A stretch of 36,724 bases of DNA from Actinomycetes bacterium. GTDB lineage: Bacteria > Actinomycetota > Thermoleophilia > BMS3ABIN01. Position 1 is the first letter of the stretch. Each line of letters opens with the position of its first letter. Both the position numbers and the translations under genes were made by a program. Below, in pieces: positions 1 through 7,576 of the stretch. The notes beneath the pieces are model-generated. The model worked only from the letters and a program-made list of their open reading frames with translations, ran no database searches and had not been told where the DNA came from. The stretch is taken from contig JAJYIM010000021.1 in the NCBI GenBank assembly GCA_021790115.1, forward strand, positions 1-36,724. Direction: 5' to 3'.

Positions 1-59
1 GAGGCTTCGGCCTTACTTCTTCTGCCTGCTAAAACCATTCATTTGCAGGCTCTTTGAAA

Positions 60-106
60 TGGTAGCGGTGGCAGGACTCGAACCTGCGACACGCGGATTT
101 GGATTC
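60..106 (-). pseudogene. tRNA 3'-half fragment (T-arm, acceptor strand, CCA)
   Basis: Read on the minus strand, this stretch has a perfect T-arm (GCAGG, TTCGAGT, CCTGC), a 7-nt acceptor 3' strand (CACCGCT), a discriminator A and an encoded CCA. A poor anticodon-arm-like stretch precedes it. The matching 5' acceptor strand (AGCGGTG) is not found within the next 300 bases, and D-arm sequence is absent, so no complete tRNA can be drawn. A 3' tRNA half without its 5' half is the usual footprint of a tRNA-targeting integrative element or a decayed tRNA. A tmRNA end was considered because smpB is adjacent, but no tmRNA body or tag frame is visible. Confidence 0.5.
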
Positions 107-127
107 CAAAACAGGGCTGGTGTATAA

Positions 128-307
128 GAATCTATCTCAAAAGGCATATTCTGCTGCGGCCGGCTGCAAAGGCCATGGGCGGCGTCCTTAAGAGCAAAAA
201 GTCCAAGGCGTACCGCAGCGGGAACGACTGCGGGCTTTTTACTCCTGCGTCCTTGCCCATCGCCTTTTCGCTCGGCCTCGCTACGAACAGCCTTTTGAGA
301 TAGATTC
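128..307. mobile_element. MITE-like 180-bp element with 18-bp perfect terminal inverted repeats
   Basis: The ends are perfect inverted repeats: GAATCTATCTCAAAAGGC at 128-145 and its exact reverse complement at 290-307. There is no credible gene inside. The left end (about 37 bp) recurs with a few changes at 6590-6626. The right end recurs at about 8889-8942, including a shared stretch reading roughly CTATCGCCTTTTCGC and CGAACAACCTTTT. Three related copies in 9 kb mark it as a dispersed non-autonomous element. No clear target duplication is visible. It sits about 20 bp from the tRNA 3' fragment. Confidence 0.7.
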
Positions 308-398
308 GAAACCAACCCGGCTCCTGGGTGATGGGTAAACCAGACCCAAACCAAAAGTCTTGACAAATCGCTGGAGGAAATAGTTTTCTTGGGTTCAA

Positions 399-884
399 AT
401 GAAAGACATTAAGCCAATCGCCACCAACCGCAAGGCTTATCATGATTTCTTCATCGATGAGACGTACGAAGCCGGATTGGAACTTTCCGGGACAGAGGTC
501 AAATCGCTTAGGGCCGGGCGCGCCAACCTCAAGGACAGCTACGCCACCATCAGAGGAGAGGAAGCTTTCATTGTCGGGCTGCACATCAGCCCCTACAAGC
601 AGGGGGGAATCCACAACGTCGATCCCGACCGCACCAGGAAACTGCTTTTGCACAAACGCGAAATCCGCTCACTGATAGGCAAGACTCGCGCGAAAGGCTA
701 CGCTCTTGTGCCAACAAAACTTTATTTTCGCAACCGGCGGGCCAAGCTGGAAATTGGCCTTGCCCGCGGCAAGAAACTTTACGACAAGCGGCGGGCGATA
801 GCGGAAAGGGAAGCCAGGCGCGAAATGGAACGCAGCCTCGCCAAGAGGCAGCGGCAGGGGCGGGGGCATCAAGCATCTACCTAA
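399..884 (+). CDS. smpB: SsrA-binding protein SmpB
   Basis: SmpB binds tmRNA and delivers it to stalled ribosomes for trans-translation in the cytoplasm. The 161-residue protein matches the family along its length: NRKAYHDF near residue 10, the highly conserved segment GTEVKSLRAGRANLKDSY near 31-48, and a basic C-terminal tail (KKLYDKR ... KRQRQGR) that becomes helical on the ribosome. Its length is typical (150-165 aa). The start is ATG with only a weak upstream purine stretch; a TTGACA hexamer lies about 40 bp upstream. No ssrA gene is recognisable in the window. A terminator lies about 150 bp downstream, so it is probably monocistronic. Confidence 0.95.
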   Translation: MKDIKPIATNRKAYHDFFIDETYEAGLELSGTEVKSLRAGRANLKDSYATIRGEEAFIVGLHISPYKQGGIHNVDPDRTRKLLLHKREIRSLIGKTRAKGYALVPTKLYFRNRRAKLEIGLARGKKLYDKRRAIAEREARREMERSLAKRQRQGRGHQAST

Positions 885-1037
885 AAAGGCAGCTTTATCT
901 GTTCAAAAAGGAAACTTTCTGATATTGGTTTACTACGCAAATGGTTAAAATGCATTATAGACTGTTATATATATTGAAGTTATTATGCAAGCTAACATCA
1001 TTTTCTTAGTGTAATGGGCATTCGCCCCCCTTGGAAG

Positions 1038-1069
1038 GCCCCGATATCTCAGTCGGGGCTTTCTCTTTT
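1038..1069 (+). terminator. Rho-independent terminator downstream of smpB
   Basis: A 7-bp perfect stem (GCCCCGA at 1038-1044, TCGGGGC at 1053-1059) with an 8-nt loop is followed by a T-rich tract (TTTCTCTTTT). The orientation fits termination of smpB. The 150 bp between smpB and the hairpin is A+T-rich and shows no gene. Confidence 0.8.
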
Positions 1070-1118
1070 ATATCCCAGTCTGCCTGGTTGCGTTTGCCAG
1101 CAATGAGCGCGGCGCGAC

Positions 1119-2420
1119 TTACGCCACGATCCCCCGGTGACTCTTAATCAAACGGCAGGCGAAGTAAGCCAGGCCCGCGGCAACGACCGGGCCGGCAAGA
1201 ACCAGCACCCGCAGGGCTGTCCTGACCGACACAAGAGAGCCCCCGATCGCAACGGCGACTACATCCTGGCTGCCGGCTACGGAAAGGATCAGGAAGAATG
1301 TCAAAACGCCAAGCCCGAGGGCGGTGCGGACCGGATTCATGTACGGTGGCTGCAGCACGTGATGAACGCTGCGGTCGCCGGTAACCCGCGCTTCCAGAAA
1401 GGGCCACAGGTACAAAATGCCAAAGAAGATACCGGGCATCAATACCCCCGGCAGGAAGATTCCGGGCACCAGGTGGCCGGCGATATGGAAGTCCAGCGAC
1501 GGAAACAGGCGCAGGGCGCCCTCCAGCCAAATGATATACCAGTCAGGCTGTGAGCCACTGGAGACAGCGGCGGCGTTAAAGGGACCGTAGAGCCAAACGG
1601 GATTGATCTGAACAAGTCCGGCGAGCGCCGCCAGGGCCGCGAATACGAAGAAGAAAAGCCCGAGCGACTTGGCGGCGTATGTTGGCCAAAGCCTCGAGCC
1701 CACGACCCACTCATCGGAGCGCCCGGGCCCCGGGCAGTTCGTATGCTTCTGACGGACAAGCACCATCATATGCAAAACGAGCAGCCCCAGGATCAGAAAT
1801 GGAACGACAACGTGCATGCCATAAAGCCTGGAAATGGTCACCTGCGAAGGCACGTTGCCGCCAAAGAAAATAAAGGCCAGCCAGTCCCCGATAAACGGAA
1901 CCGACAGCATCACTGAATACGCTATCCTTAAGCCCGTTCCGGAAAGCATGTCGTCCGGGACGGAGTAGCCGGTGAATCCGTTGAAGATTCCCAGAAGCAA
2001 CAGGGTGACGCCGATGATCCAGTTGATCTCGCGTGGCCGCCTGAAGGCCCCGGTAAAAAAGACACGCATCAGATGCAGGGCAATCGCGCCAATGAATACC
2101 AGGGCGGCCCAGTGATGGATCTGGCGGATCAGCAGTCCGGCCGGCACATCGAAGCTGATGTTAAGCGTCGATCGATAAGCGGCCGACATTTCCACGCCTT
2201 TTAACGCCTGATACGATCCTTCGTAGACCGTCTTTGTCTCACCGGCGTTAAAGAACATCGCCAGGAAAATTCCTGTTCCTACCAGGATCATGAAAGAAAA
2301 GAGCGCTATCTCGCCCAGCATGAACGACCAGTGATCGGGAAAAATCTTGTTGATGGTAAGACGGGTCAGCGAGGCCGCGCCCAGGCGGTCATCAAGCCAG
2401 CGTGCCAGTCTGGAGATCAT
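1119..2420 (-). CDS. qcrB: Cytochrome bc complex cytochrome b subunit (QcrB)
   Basis: This is the membrane core of the menaquinol:cytochrome c reductase, carrying two b hemes and the quinol sites. In 433 residues about nine to ten hydrophobic segments are visible. The b-heme ligand pairs have the canonical 14-residue spacing: His102/His116 in the IHHWAALVF helix and His203/His217 in the GMHVVVPF helix. A PDWY variant of the Qo-site PEWY motif lies after residue 290 (SGSQPDWYI). The gene overlaps qcrA by 4 bp (ATGA), so it is translationally coupled as the last gene of the operon. It is a fused b/subunit-IV form, as in Actinomycetota, not split b6/IV. Confidence 0.93.
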   Translation of the reverse strand: MISRLARWLDDRLGAASLTRLTINKIFPDHWSFMLGEIALFSFMILVGTGIFLAMFFNAGETKTVYEGSYQALKGVEMSAAYRSTLNISFDVPAGLLIRQIHHWAALVFIGAIALHLMRVFFTGAFRRPREINWIIGVTLLLLGIFNGFTGYSVPDDMLSGTGLRIAYSVMLSVPFIGDWLAFIFFGGNVPSQVTISRLYGMHVVVPFLILGLLVLHMMVLVRQKHTNCPGPGRSDEWVVGSRLWPTYAAKSLGLFFFVFAALAALAGLVQINPVWLYGPFNAAAVSSGSQPDWYIIWLEGALRLFPSLDFHIAGHLVPGIFLPGVLMPGIFFGILYLWPFLEARVTGDRSVHHVLQPPYMNPVRTALGLGVLTFFLILSVAGSQDVVAVAIGGSLVSVRTALRVLVLAGPVVAAGLAYFACRLIKSHRGIVA

Positions 2421-3286
2421 GACTTGTAGCTCCAGAAGCCGGGACCGGGATGGCTGGAAAAATCACCCTGGGCCCTGAGGAAACCCTGCTGATCCTCATA
2501 AAGGGGCAACTGCGGCAGGGGCCGGCTGGCCGGCCCGCCCACCGGCACGGCGCCCCTAAGAATGTCAAAGGCAGACTGGTGGCAGGGGCATAGCAGGATA
2601 TTCACGCTCTTCTCGTACTGGGCCACGGGGCAGCCGGCATGCGTGCATATCTTTGAGAATGCTATGAAACCTTTCGGCGTCCAGCTTTCCCTCCCCGGCG
2701 GCAGCCTGAGCAATTTCTCGTCCATGCGCAGCAGCAGCGTCTGGGAGGTGATGGAATCGGTTTGGCCTTCGGGAAACACAGTTAGAATATCGCCCCGTTG
2801 CATGGCCGTGGTCACGGGGCGGCCGTCGAAAGTTACCAGGCGGGCACCCTTTTCCCAGGCTGTCTGGTAAAGCACCGGCAGCGGGCTTTTCCCCATTGAA
2901 CGAAGCAGGGAGATGGAATCAAGCGCCAGCAGTCCCAGGACGCCGCCTGCCAACAGGCCCAGCAGCTTGCGGCGGCCGATCTTGTGTTCTCTTGAAATGA
3001 AGCTTTCGCGAAACTCTTTCTTTTCCGCATCACTCGAAGGCAGGGGCCCGCGCCTGCTTTTTACTTCCTCATCCGGCATCAGCCTGTGCGCCCAGATGAC
3101 GAGGCCGGCTCCCATTCCCGCAAAGGCCAGTGCAAGCGAAACCCCCTGGCTGGCATTTTCCCCATCCGTCCAGTAGAAATAAAAGAAGGCGGCGGCGCCC
3201 GCCAGGCCCGCCAGGAAGGCCGCGGCGGCCAGCGCCAGGGCAGCCGGGCCGGCCCTGCCTCTTTTCTCCCGTGCGCCCTGATTCAT
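2417..3286 (-). CDS. qcrA: Rieske iron-sulfur subunit of cytochrome bc complex (QcrA)
   Basis: It transfers electrons from quinol to cytochrome c in the bc complex. There are 289 residues with three hydrophobic N-terminal segments (about 15-38, 48-66 and 107-124), matching the three-helix actinobacterial QcrA; the third follows a twin Arg (GRRKLLG), which fits Tat-assisted insertion. The 2Fe-2S ligand motifs are present: C214-T-H216-A-G-C219 and C233-P-C235-H236, with the two Cys of the stabilising disulfide. The conserved GGPASRPLP loop follows. It overlaps both neighbours by 4 bp (ATGA), so qcrC-qcrA-qcrB is a tightly coupled operon. Confidence 0.93.
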   Translation of the reverse strand: MNQGAREKRGRAGPAALALAAAAFLAGLAGAAAFFYFYWTDGENASQGVSLALAFAGMGAGLVIWAHRLMPDEEVKSRRGPLPSSDAEKKEFRESFISREHKIGRRKLLGLLAGGVLGLLALDSISLLRSMGKSPLPVLYQTAWEKGARLVTFDGRPVTTAMQRGDILTVFPEGQTDSITSQTLLLRMDEKLLRLPPGRESWTPKGFIAFSKICTHAGCPVAQYEKSVNILLCPCHQSAFDILRGAVPVGGPASRPLPQLPLYEDQQGFLRAQGDFSSHPGPGFWSYKS

Positions 3287-4050
3287 CCGCGCCCCCTTTT
3301 CTCAATCCAGACAGTCACCAGGACCAGAACCGCAAGGACCCCAGCTCCTGCGAGCGCCTCGGTAACAGGCCCCCGGTAGCCAAGCGGCTGCCCGCCGGGA
3401 TGGTCCGGCGTTTTCAGAGTTCCTACAAACTGAACGATTGAAGCCAGGTCATGCTGATCGACGATAGCCATCGAAAATGAAGGCATGGGGCCGGGCCCAA
3501 AAAGAATAGCCGTGGCAATTTCAGAGGGGGCAAACCCGGTCAGCGCGGGCGCGTTTGTCCCGGCTCCCACCAGGGCGCCTCCCCGTCCTGTCGTGCCATG
3601 ACAGCCGCTACAGTCAAAGCGGTAAAGACTGCCGCCGCGGCTTAGGTCTCCACCAGAAAGCTGAATGGTGGCTTCCGCCGCCACATATTCAGCCACGGCG
3701 CTTATTTCGGAGCCCGAGAGCCTGCCGGCGAAACTGGGCATGGCTCCTCTCCCTGATGTAACAGTCCTCTCTACGAACGCCGGATCATTCACTGCTTTGA
3801 GCGTGGGGGCCGCCTCGGTGCCGCTGCCATTTGGCCCGTGGCAACCAGAACAGTTGGCTTTAAAAACCTGCGCCCCCAGCGAAGACGGGGCCGCCTGATT
3901 TAATGTTTGAGCCGCAGCCGAGGCCGGGGTTGCAGCTTGCGGCAGAATACCGGCGCTCCAGGCTTCAGCCACGCGCCCTGCCACGCCTGCCGCGGCCGCC
4001 ATAATTACGGCGGGCAACAGCACGATGATGACGCGGCGGCTGGTTCCCAT
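3283..4050 (-). CDS. qcrC: Diheme cytochrome c subunit of bc complex (QcrC)
   Basis: It carries electrons out of the bc complex toward a terminal oxidase. An N-terminal membrane anchor or signal (about residues 6-24) is followed by two cytochrome c domains, each with a CSGCH heme-binding motif (near residues 67-71 and 149-153), and a C-terminal membrane helix (ALAGAGVLAVLVLVTVW). Tandem c domains plus a C-terminal anchor are typical of actinobacterial QcrC. The start is taken at ATG 4050, behind GGGAG; a TTG codon lies one codon earlier. It overlaps the upstream DUF488 gene by one base (TGATG). No ctaE (oxidase subunit III), its usual upstream partner, is present. Confidence 0.9.
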   Translation of the reverse strand: MGTSRRVIIVLLPAVIMAAAAGVAGRVAEAWSAGILPQAATPASAAAQTLNQAAPSSLGAQVFKANCSGCHGPNGSGTEAAPTLKAVNDPAFVERTVTSGRGAMPSFAGRLSGSEISAVAEYVAAEATIQLSGGDLSRGGSLYRFDCSGCHGTTGRGGALVGAGTNAPALTGFAPSEIATAILFGPGPMPSFSMAIVDQHDLASIVQFVGTLKTPDHPGGQPLGYRGPVTEALAGAGVLAVLVLVTVWIEKRGRG

Positions 4051-4409
4051 CAACTCTCCCGGCGCCCTTTTTTCTCCAGGTATTCTTTCAGGGCAACAGC
4101 ATTGTTGTGCTCGGTGTCCCTGGCTCCGTAAAGCAGGATTATTTTCTTTTCGCGCTCCCTGTCCAGAATGAAGCCAATTTCCTCTTTCCGGCCTTTAAGC
4201 TCCGCAAAATATCTTTTTTTAAATTCCTGCCACTTGTCAGGGTCATGGCCAAACCATTTGCGCAGTTCGCTGCTGGGCGCGATGTCACGCAGCCAGAGAT
4301 CCGGTTTAACCTCTTCCTTTTTAAGGCCCCGGGGCCATACCCGGTCGACAAGCACCCGGCAGCCGCCGGTCCGCTGCTTTTCATCGTAGACCCGCCTGAG
4401 CTCAATCAT
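4050..4409 (-). CDS. DUF488 family protein
   Basis: Function unknown. The 119-residue protein has the DUF488 hallmarks: a start like IELRRVYD, the RVLVDRVWPRGL motif, WLRDIAPS, LRKWFGHDP, and a C-terminal LLYGARDTEHNNAVALKEYL. It is short, cytosolic and without membrane segments. The start at 4409 is chosen because AGGAGG (4418-4423) lies 8 bp upstream; an in-frame ATG at 4457 lacks a ribosome site. It is the first gene of the operon and overlaps qcrC by one base. Its position in front of a respiratory complex is unusual and its role there is unknown. Confidence 0.85.
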   Translation of the reverse strand: MIELRRVYDEKQRTGGCRVLVDRVWPRGLKKEEVKPDLWLRDIAPSSELRKWFGHDPDKWQEFKKRYFAELKGRKEEIGFILDREREKKIILLYGARDTEHNNAVALKEYLEKKGRRES

Positions 4410-4434
4410 TTCGCATGCCTCCTGATTTAAAAAG

Positions 4435-4470
4435 ATAACATCTGTTATACCGCGCATCCTTGACAGTCAA
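4435..4470 (-). promoter_or_regulatory. Promoter of DUF488-qcrCAB operon with overlapping palindrome
   Basis: On the minus strand TTGACT (4465-4470) is followed after 15 bp by TATAAC (4444-4449). A perfect inverted repeat, ATAACA-tc-TGTTAT (4435-4448), overlaps the -10 element and is well placed for a repressor. The spacing is short, so the promoter call is moderate. The regulator is unknown. Confidence 0.45.
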
Positions 4471-4539
4471 ACTGAGAAAGGCTTACCGAGTTCATGCGCG
4501 TCGAAGCCAGAGGGCAAACGGGGGACAGGCTCCAAATCT

Positions 4540-4568
4540 TTGACATTGACTACTTTTTGTGCTAAATG
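4540..4568 (+). promoter_or_regulatory. Sigma70-type promoter of the first DNA glycosylase gene
   Basis: TTGACA (4540-4545), a 17-bp spacer and TAAATG (4563-4568), about 40 bp upstream of the TTG start at 4608. The -35 and spacing are ideal; the -10 is weaker. Confidence 0.5.
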
Positions 4569-4607
4569 GAACTGTGCCGACGGCATCCCTGAGCAAAAAG
4601 GAGCACA

Positions 4608-5201
4608 TTGACGAGGCCGGGAAGAGATTTTTTTGAAAAACCGGGAATCGAAGTGGCGCGCGGCCTGCTGGGGAAGATTCTTGTCAGAAAAACAGGTGGC
4701 GGCATTATTTCCGGCAAGATCGTCGAAACGGAAGCATACATTGGCGAGGAAGACCTGGCCTCGCACGCGAGGTTCGGCAAGACGGCGAGAAACAGGGTAA
4801 TGTATGGTCCCGGCGGGTTCCTTTACATTTATTTGATTTATGGTATTTATTTCAACCTGAATATCGTTGCCGCCCAGGAGAGTGTCCCGGAAGCCGTTCT
4901 GATAAGAGCGCTGCAGCCGGTTGCCGGCCTGGAGCTGATAAAAGAAAACCTGGAGAAATTTGGCCGCGTCCGCGCAGACAGGAACCTGATGAAGGGACCG
5001 GGGAAACTTTGTGTGGCGCTTGATCTTGACAAGAGCTTCTACGGCGAGGATCTTGCCAGCTCAAAACGTATCTGGATTGAGGACGCGGGCGAAGCCCCCC
5101 GGATTGAAGCCTCACCAAGAATTGGCATTGATTACGCCGGCGCCTTCCGCGAAAAGCCGTGGCGGTTTACAGTGTCCGGGAACAGTTTTATCTCAAAGTG
5201 A
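4608..5201 (+). CDS. 3-methyladenine DNA glycosylase (AAG/MPG family)
   Basis: It excises alkylated purines such as 3-methyladenine in base-excision repair. The 197 residues cover the whole family: an N-terminal FFEKPGIEVARGLLGK, the IVETEAYIGEEDLASHA catalytic region (E of VETEAY activates water), MYGPGGFLYIYLIYGIYFNLN, LIRALQP, the LMKGPGKLC motif and a C-terminal SPRIGIDYA. The start is TTG, supported by AAGGAG about 5 bp upstream. It converges with the MFS gene and overlaps its end by 9 bp. A second, frameshifted paralogue lies at 21745-22348; this copy is the intact one. Confidence 0.92.
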   Translation: MTRPGRDFFEKPGIEVARGLLGKILVRKTGGGIISGKIVETEAYIGEEDLASHARFGKTARNRVMYGPGGFLYIYLIYGIYFNLNIVAAQESVPEAVLIRALQPVAGLELIKENLEKFGRVRADRNLMKGPGKLCVALDLDKSFYGEDLASSKRIWIEDAGEAPRIEASPRIGIDYAGAFREKPWRFTVSGNSFISK

Positions 5202-6479
5202 CGGCTCTTTCGCCTCGGCGGCAAGCGCACCGATCGCAGGCCGCCCTTCATCCAGAGCAGGAGGCCTTTTCAGGGCAAAAAAGCCGTAGGCGGCTGCCGT
5301 CAGGGCAGCCAGGCCTCCTGCCGCCATTGCCCACCGGGGGCTGGCATATTCTCCCACCCAGCCGATGATGGGGCTGCCCACGGGTGTCGAGCCCAGGAAG
5401 GCTACCGTCCACAGTGACATAACCCGGCTGCGCATCTGTGGAGCGCTCTCTAGCTGCAACGTAGAATTGCTCAGTGACGTGAAGCTGATGGAGCATGCCC
5501 CCACGGCCACCATCGCCAGCACAGCTACAAACAGGTTGGGCGAGAGGGAAGTAAGCACGATGGCTGCGCCAAAAGCCAGCGCCGCGCCGGCAATGCCCCG
5601 CGGTGAACGCCGACGCCTGCCGGCAGTGGCCAGGCCGCCAAGCACAGCTCCAATGCCCATAGCCGAGGTCAGTAGCGCGTAGCCGTCAGCGCCGCCGTGG
5701 AAAGTGAATTTCGCGATCAGCGGCAGCGTTACCTGGAACTCGTAGGTCAGAGTACCAATAATCCCCATCATTATTAAAACATCCCTCAAGAGCGGCGTCT
5801 GGCGCACATAGCGGAATCCCTGCCGCAGTTGACCTTTCAGGTGTTTAATGGGCTCAGTGCGGTGCAGCTCGTCGCCGCGCATCAGAGACAGGCAGGCCAG
5901 CACCGCAACAAACGAGGCCGAGTTTATGAAAAAACAGGGAGCAAAGCCGATGCCGGCGATGAGGGCGCCCGCGATCGCCGGCCCGACCACGCGCGTCAGA
6001 TTAATCTCCGTAGAATTTAGGGTAACCGCATTCCTGAGCGCATCGCGGCCGACAAGCTCCAGGACGAACGACTGGCGGGTAGGGTTGTCAACCGTGTTGG
6101 TGAGCCCGTAGGAAACGGCCAGGACAAAAATCATCCACAGCCGGATCTCGCCCGTTGCTACCAAAATCGCCAGCGCCAGAGCCAGGGTGGCTGCCACCGA
6201 CTGGGTTATGAAAAGGATTCTGCGCTTGGAAAACCGGTCTGCGATCACGCCCCCGGCGGGAGCCAGAAACAGAACCGGCAAAAACTGGAGCGCAATCACG
6301 AGGCCAAGAGCGGTGCCTGATCCGGTCAAGGTCAGCACCAGCCAGGCCTGGCCGATCGACTGCATCCAGGTGCCCGACAGCGAGATCCCCTGGCCGATAA
6401 AATAGAGGCGGTAGTTACGGATTTTCAGCGATGAGAATGTGCTCAGGCCGTATTTTTTTATTGCTTGAACTATTGCGGT
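5193..6479 (-). CDS. MFS transporter (EntS/DHA3-like), start codon unclear
   Basis: A 12-helix major facilitator, most like the enterobactin-exporter or macrolide-efflux type. The first ATG (6365) lies inside transmembrane helix 1. The same frame stays open to 6479 and encodes the typical family N-terminus (KIRNYRLYFIGQGISLSGTW) right before that Met. No ATG, GTG or TTG occurs in the 38 added codons; only ATA, ATC and CTG codons are available. An A7 run at about 6452-6459 could be a one-base indel that would connect to GTG or TTG codons in another frame. The MFS signature DRFSKRR follows helix 2. The substrate cannot be read from sequence. The 110 bp between 6480 and 6589 shows no gene. Confidence 0.85.
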   Translation of the reverse strand, partial: TAIVQAIKKYGLSTFSSLKIRNYRLYFIGQGISLSGTWMQSIGQAWLVLTLTGSGTALGLVIALQFLPVLFLAPAGGVIADRFSKRRILFITQSVAATLALALAILVATGEIRLWMIFVLAVSYGLTNTVDNPTRQSFVLELVGRDALRNAVTLNSTEINLTRVVGPAIAGALIAGIGFAPCFFINSASFVAVLACLSLMRGDELHRTEPIKHLKGQLRQGFRYVRQTPLLRDVLIMMGIIGTLTYEFQVTLPLIAKFTFHGGADGYALLTSAMGIGAVLGGLATAGRRRRSPRGIAGAALAFGAAIVLTSLSPNLFVAVLAMVAVGACSISFTSLSNSTLQLESAPQMRSRVMSLWTVAFLGSTPVGSPIIGWVGEYASPRWAMAAGGLAALTAAAYGFFALKRPPALDEGRPAIGALAAEAKEPSL

Positions 6480-6589
6480 TCACTTCCAAAAAAGCCAGAA
6501 ATCAGTATGCGAACTGCTCCTTCCGGTTTTTGAGCACAAAAAACTGTCACTTACCTCTTCAGGGGTTTGTGTCCCACCCGAACCATTTA

Positions 6590-6626
6590 GAACCTATCTC
6601 AAAAGACATATTCTGCTACGGCCGGC
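6590..6626 (+). repeat. Left-end copy of the MITE-like repeat
   Basis: It matches the left end of the 180-bp element at 128 (GAACCTATCTCAAAAGACAT versus GAATCTATCTCAAAAGGCAT) and continues to GCCGGC. It forms the breakpoint of the truncated ABC ATPase. Confidence 0.7.
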
Positions 6627-6968
6627 GAACAGCCTGATGATCTGGGAAATTGTCAACTCGGGCTGGAAACTGGTCGTCTGCAACTGCACGCCCAGCCGCT
6701 GTTTTGCCGCCTGCGGGTGGTCGCGCATGGCGGTGCCGTCCACAACGACGGTGCCGGCGTCGGGTTTTACCAGGCCCTCAATGGCGCTGAGAATAGTCGT
6801 CTTGCCGGCGCCGTTGGGACCCAGTAGCCCGAAGATTTCCCCTGGCTTGATCCTTATATCGACACCGTCTACGGCAGGTGTGCCATTATAGTTGACCTTA
6901 AGGCCGTTAATCTCCAGTACCGGTTTGCCTGCGGCTGTAATTATTCTTCCCTTTCCAGCGCCGCGCAC
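6627..6968 (-). pseudogene. ABC transporter ATP-binding protein, C-terminally truncated
   Basis: The N-terminal third of an ABC ATPase is intact: strand LEINGLKVNYNG, Walker [10 protein letters not shown], and the Q-loop region (QRLGVQLQ). Homology stops after TISQIIRLF, where the sequence turns into the MITE-like repeat, adding about ten foreign residues before a stop. The ABC signature, Walker B and H-loop are missing, so the protein cannot hydrolyse ATP. It overlaps the end of marR by up to 28 bp, suggesting a former marR-ABC exporter operon. The 3' part and the permease are not found downstream. Confidence 0.85.
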
Positions 6969-7396
6969 AGGCTGGCGAGACCGTCCATGATTCTCGCTTG
7001 TTCCTTGCCGGCCGCGGACTCAATTTTGGCTACCAGCGGCGCATAGATGCCGGCCTTGGCGGTTTTGACAAAATGTTTGACACGTTCACTGAGATAGATC
7101 CGGCTAATGCGGCGGTCGGCGGCGTCGGTCTCGCGCCGCACGATCTTTTTCAGCTCAAGCCGGTCGACAATGCCGGAGACGGTGCTGTGGGAAAGCCCCA
7201 TCCGCCCGCTGAGGGTTTTCAGGCTGAGGCCATCCTCCCGCGTCAGCTCCAGCACCAGCAGCTGCTGCGGCACAGTGATGCAGCCCTCAGCTGCCCGGGA
7301 TCTGAGCCTTCCGACTCCGGTCTTGATGGCGCGCATGAGCGTGCGATGCAGAAACTCCAGTTGCTCTGCGATCTGGTTGGAGTCTTCGGGTTTCAT
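6941..7396 (-). CDS. MarR family transcriptional regulator
   Basis: A winged-helix regulator of about 151 residues. Visible parts are the dimerisation helices (NQIAEQLEFLHRTLMRA), the recognition helix in LSGRMGLSHSTVSGIVDRLE, and the wing with ETDAADRRISRIYLSE, whose D-R-R pattern is typical of MarR. The start is taken at ATG 7396, because a consensus -10 covers the further upstream ATG at 7426. The stop overlaps the truncated ABC gene, and it probably regulated that exporter and itself. A palindrome overlapping its promoter is a likely operator. Confidence 0.88.
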   Translation of the reverse strand: MKPEDSNQIAEQLEFLHRTLMRAIKTGVGRLRSRAAEGCITVPQQLLVLELTREDGLSLKTLSGRMGLSHSTVSGIVDRLELKKIVRRETDAADRRISRIYLSERVKHFVKTAKAGIYAPLVAKIESAAGKEQARIMDGLASLCAALEREE

Positions 7397-7424
7397 CAAG
7401 TACGCTTGATTGATTATTGTTATC

Positions 7425-7459
7425 ATTATACATCCCTTACGACGTGTTGTAATGCAACA
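7425..7459 (-). promoter_or_regulatory. marR promoter with overlapping MarR-type palindrome
   Basis: On the minus strand TTACAA (7447-7452), a 16-bp spacer and a perfect TATAAT (7425-7430). The perfect inverted repeat TGTTG-taatg-CAACA (7445-7459) covers the -35. MarR proteins usually bind palindromes of the TTGnnnnCAA type, so autoregulation is a reasonable inference. Confidence 0.6.
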
Positions 7460-7539
7460 TATTTGGCCCCGCATCCAAGAGCCTGTTTCGACAGGCTACT
7501 CGCAGCAAGGTCAAGCTATCCGCGCACGATTGCCAAAAG

Positions 7540-7568
7540 TTGAAAAAGGAAAGGATTTGCTTTATGCT
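7540..7568 (+). promoter_or_regulatory. Promoter of the riboswitch-NiCoT transcript
   Basis: TTGAAA (7540-7545), a 17-bp spacer and TATGCT (7563-7568), placing transcription start just before the cobalamin riboswitch. A short hairpin (AGCCTG/CAGGCT, 7480-7497) lies upstream without a T-run. Confidence 0.5.
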
Positions 7569-7576
7569 CGAAATTC

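Noticed and set aside
107-310. Intron-interrupted tRNA gene
   Set aside because: The matching 5' acceptor strand does not occur on the far side of the insert, and the insert has terminal inverted repeats, not intron core elements.
60-370. tmRNA (ssrA) next to smpB
   Set aside because: Only a T-arm and acceptor strand are present. No tmRNA 5' end, pseudoknots or tag peptide frame could be found on the minus strand.
6941-7474. marR start at the upstream ATGs (7426 or 7474)
   Set aside because: The consensus -10 TATAAT overlaps ATG 7426, so the mRNA would begin after it; 7396 is the next usable start.
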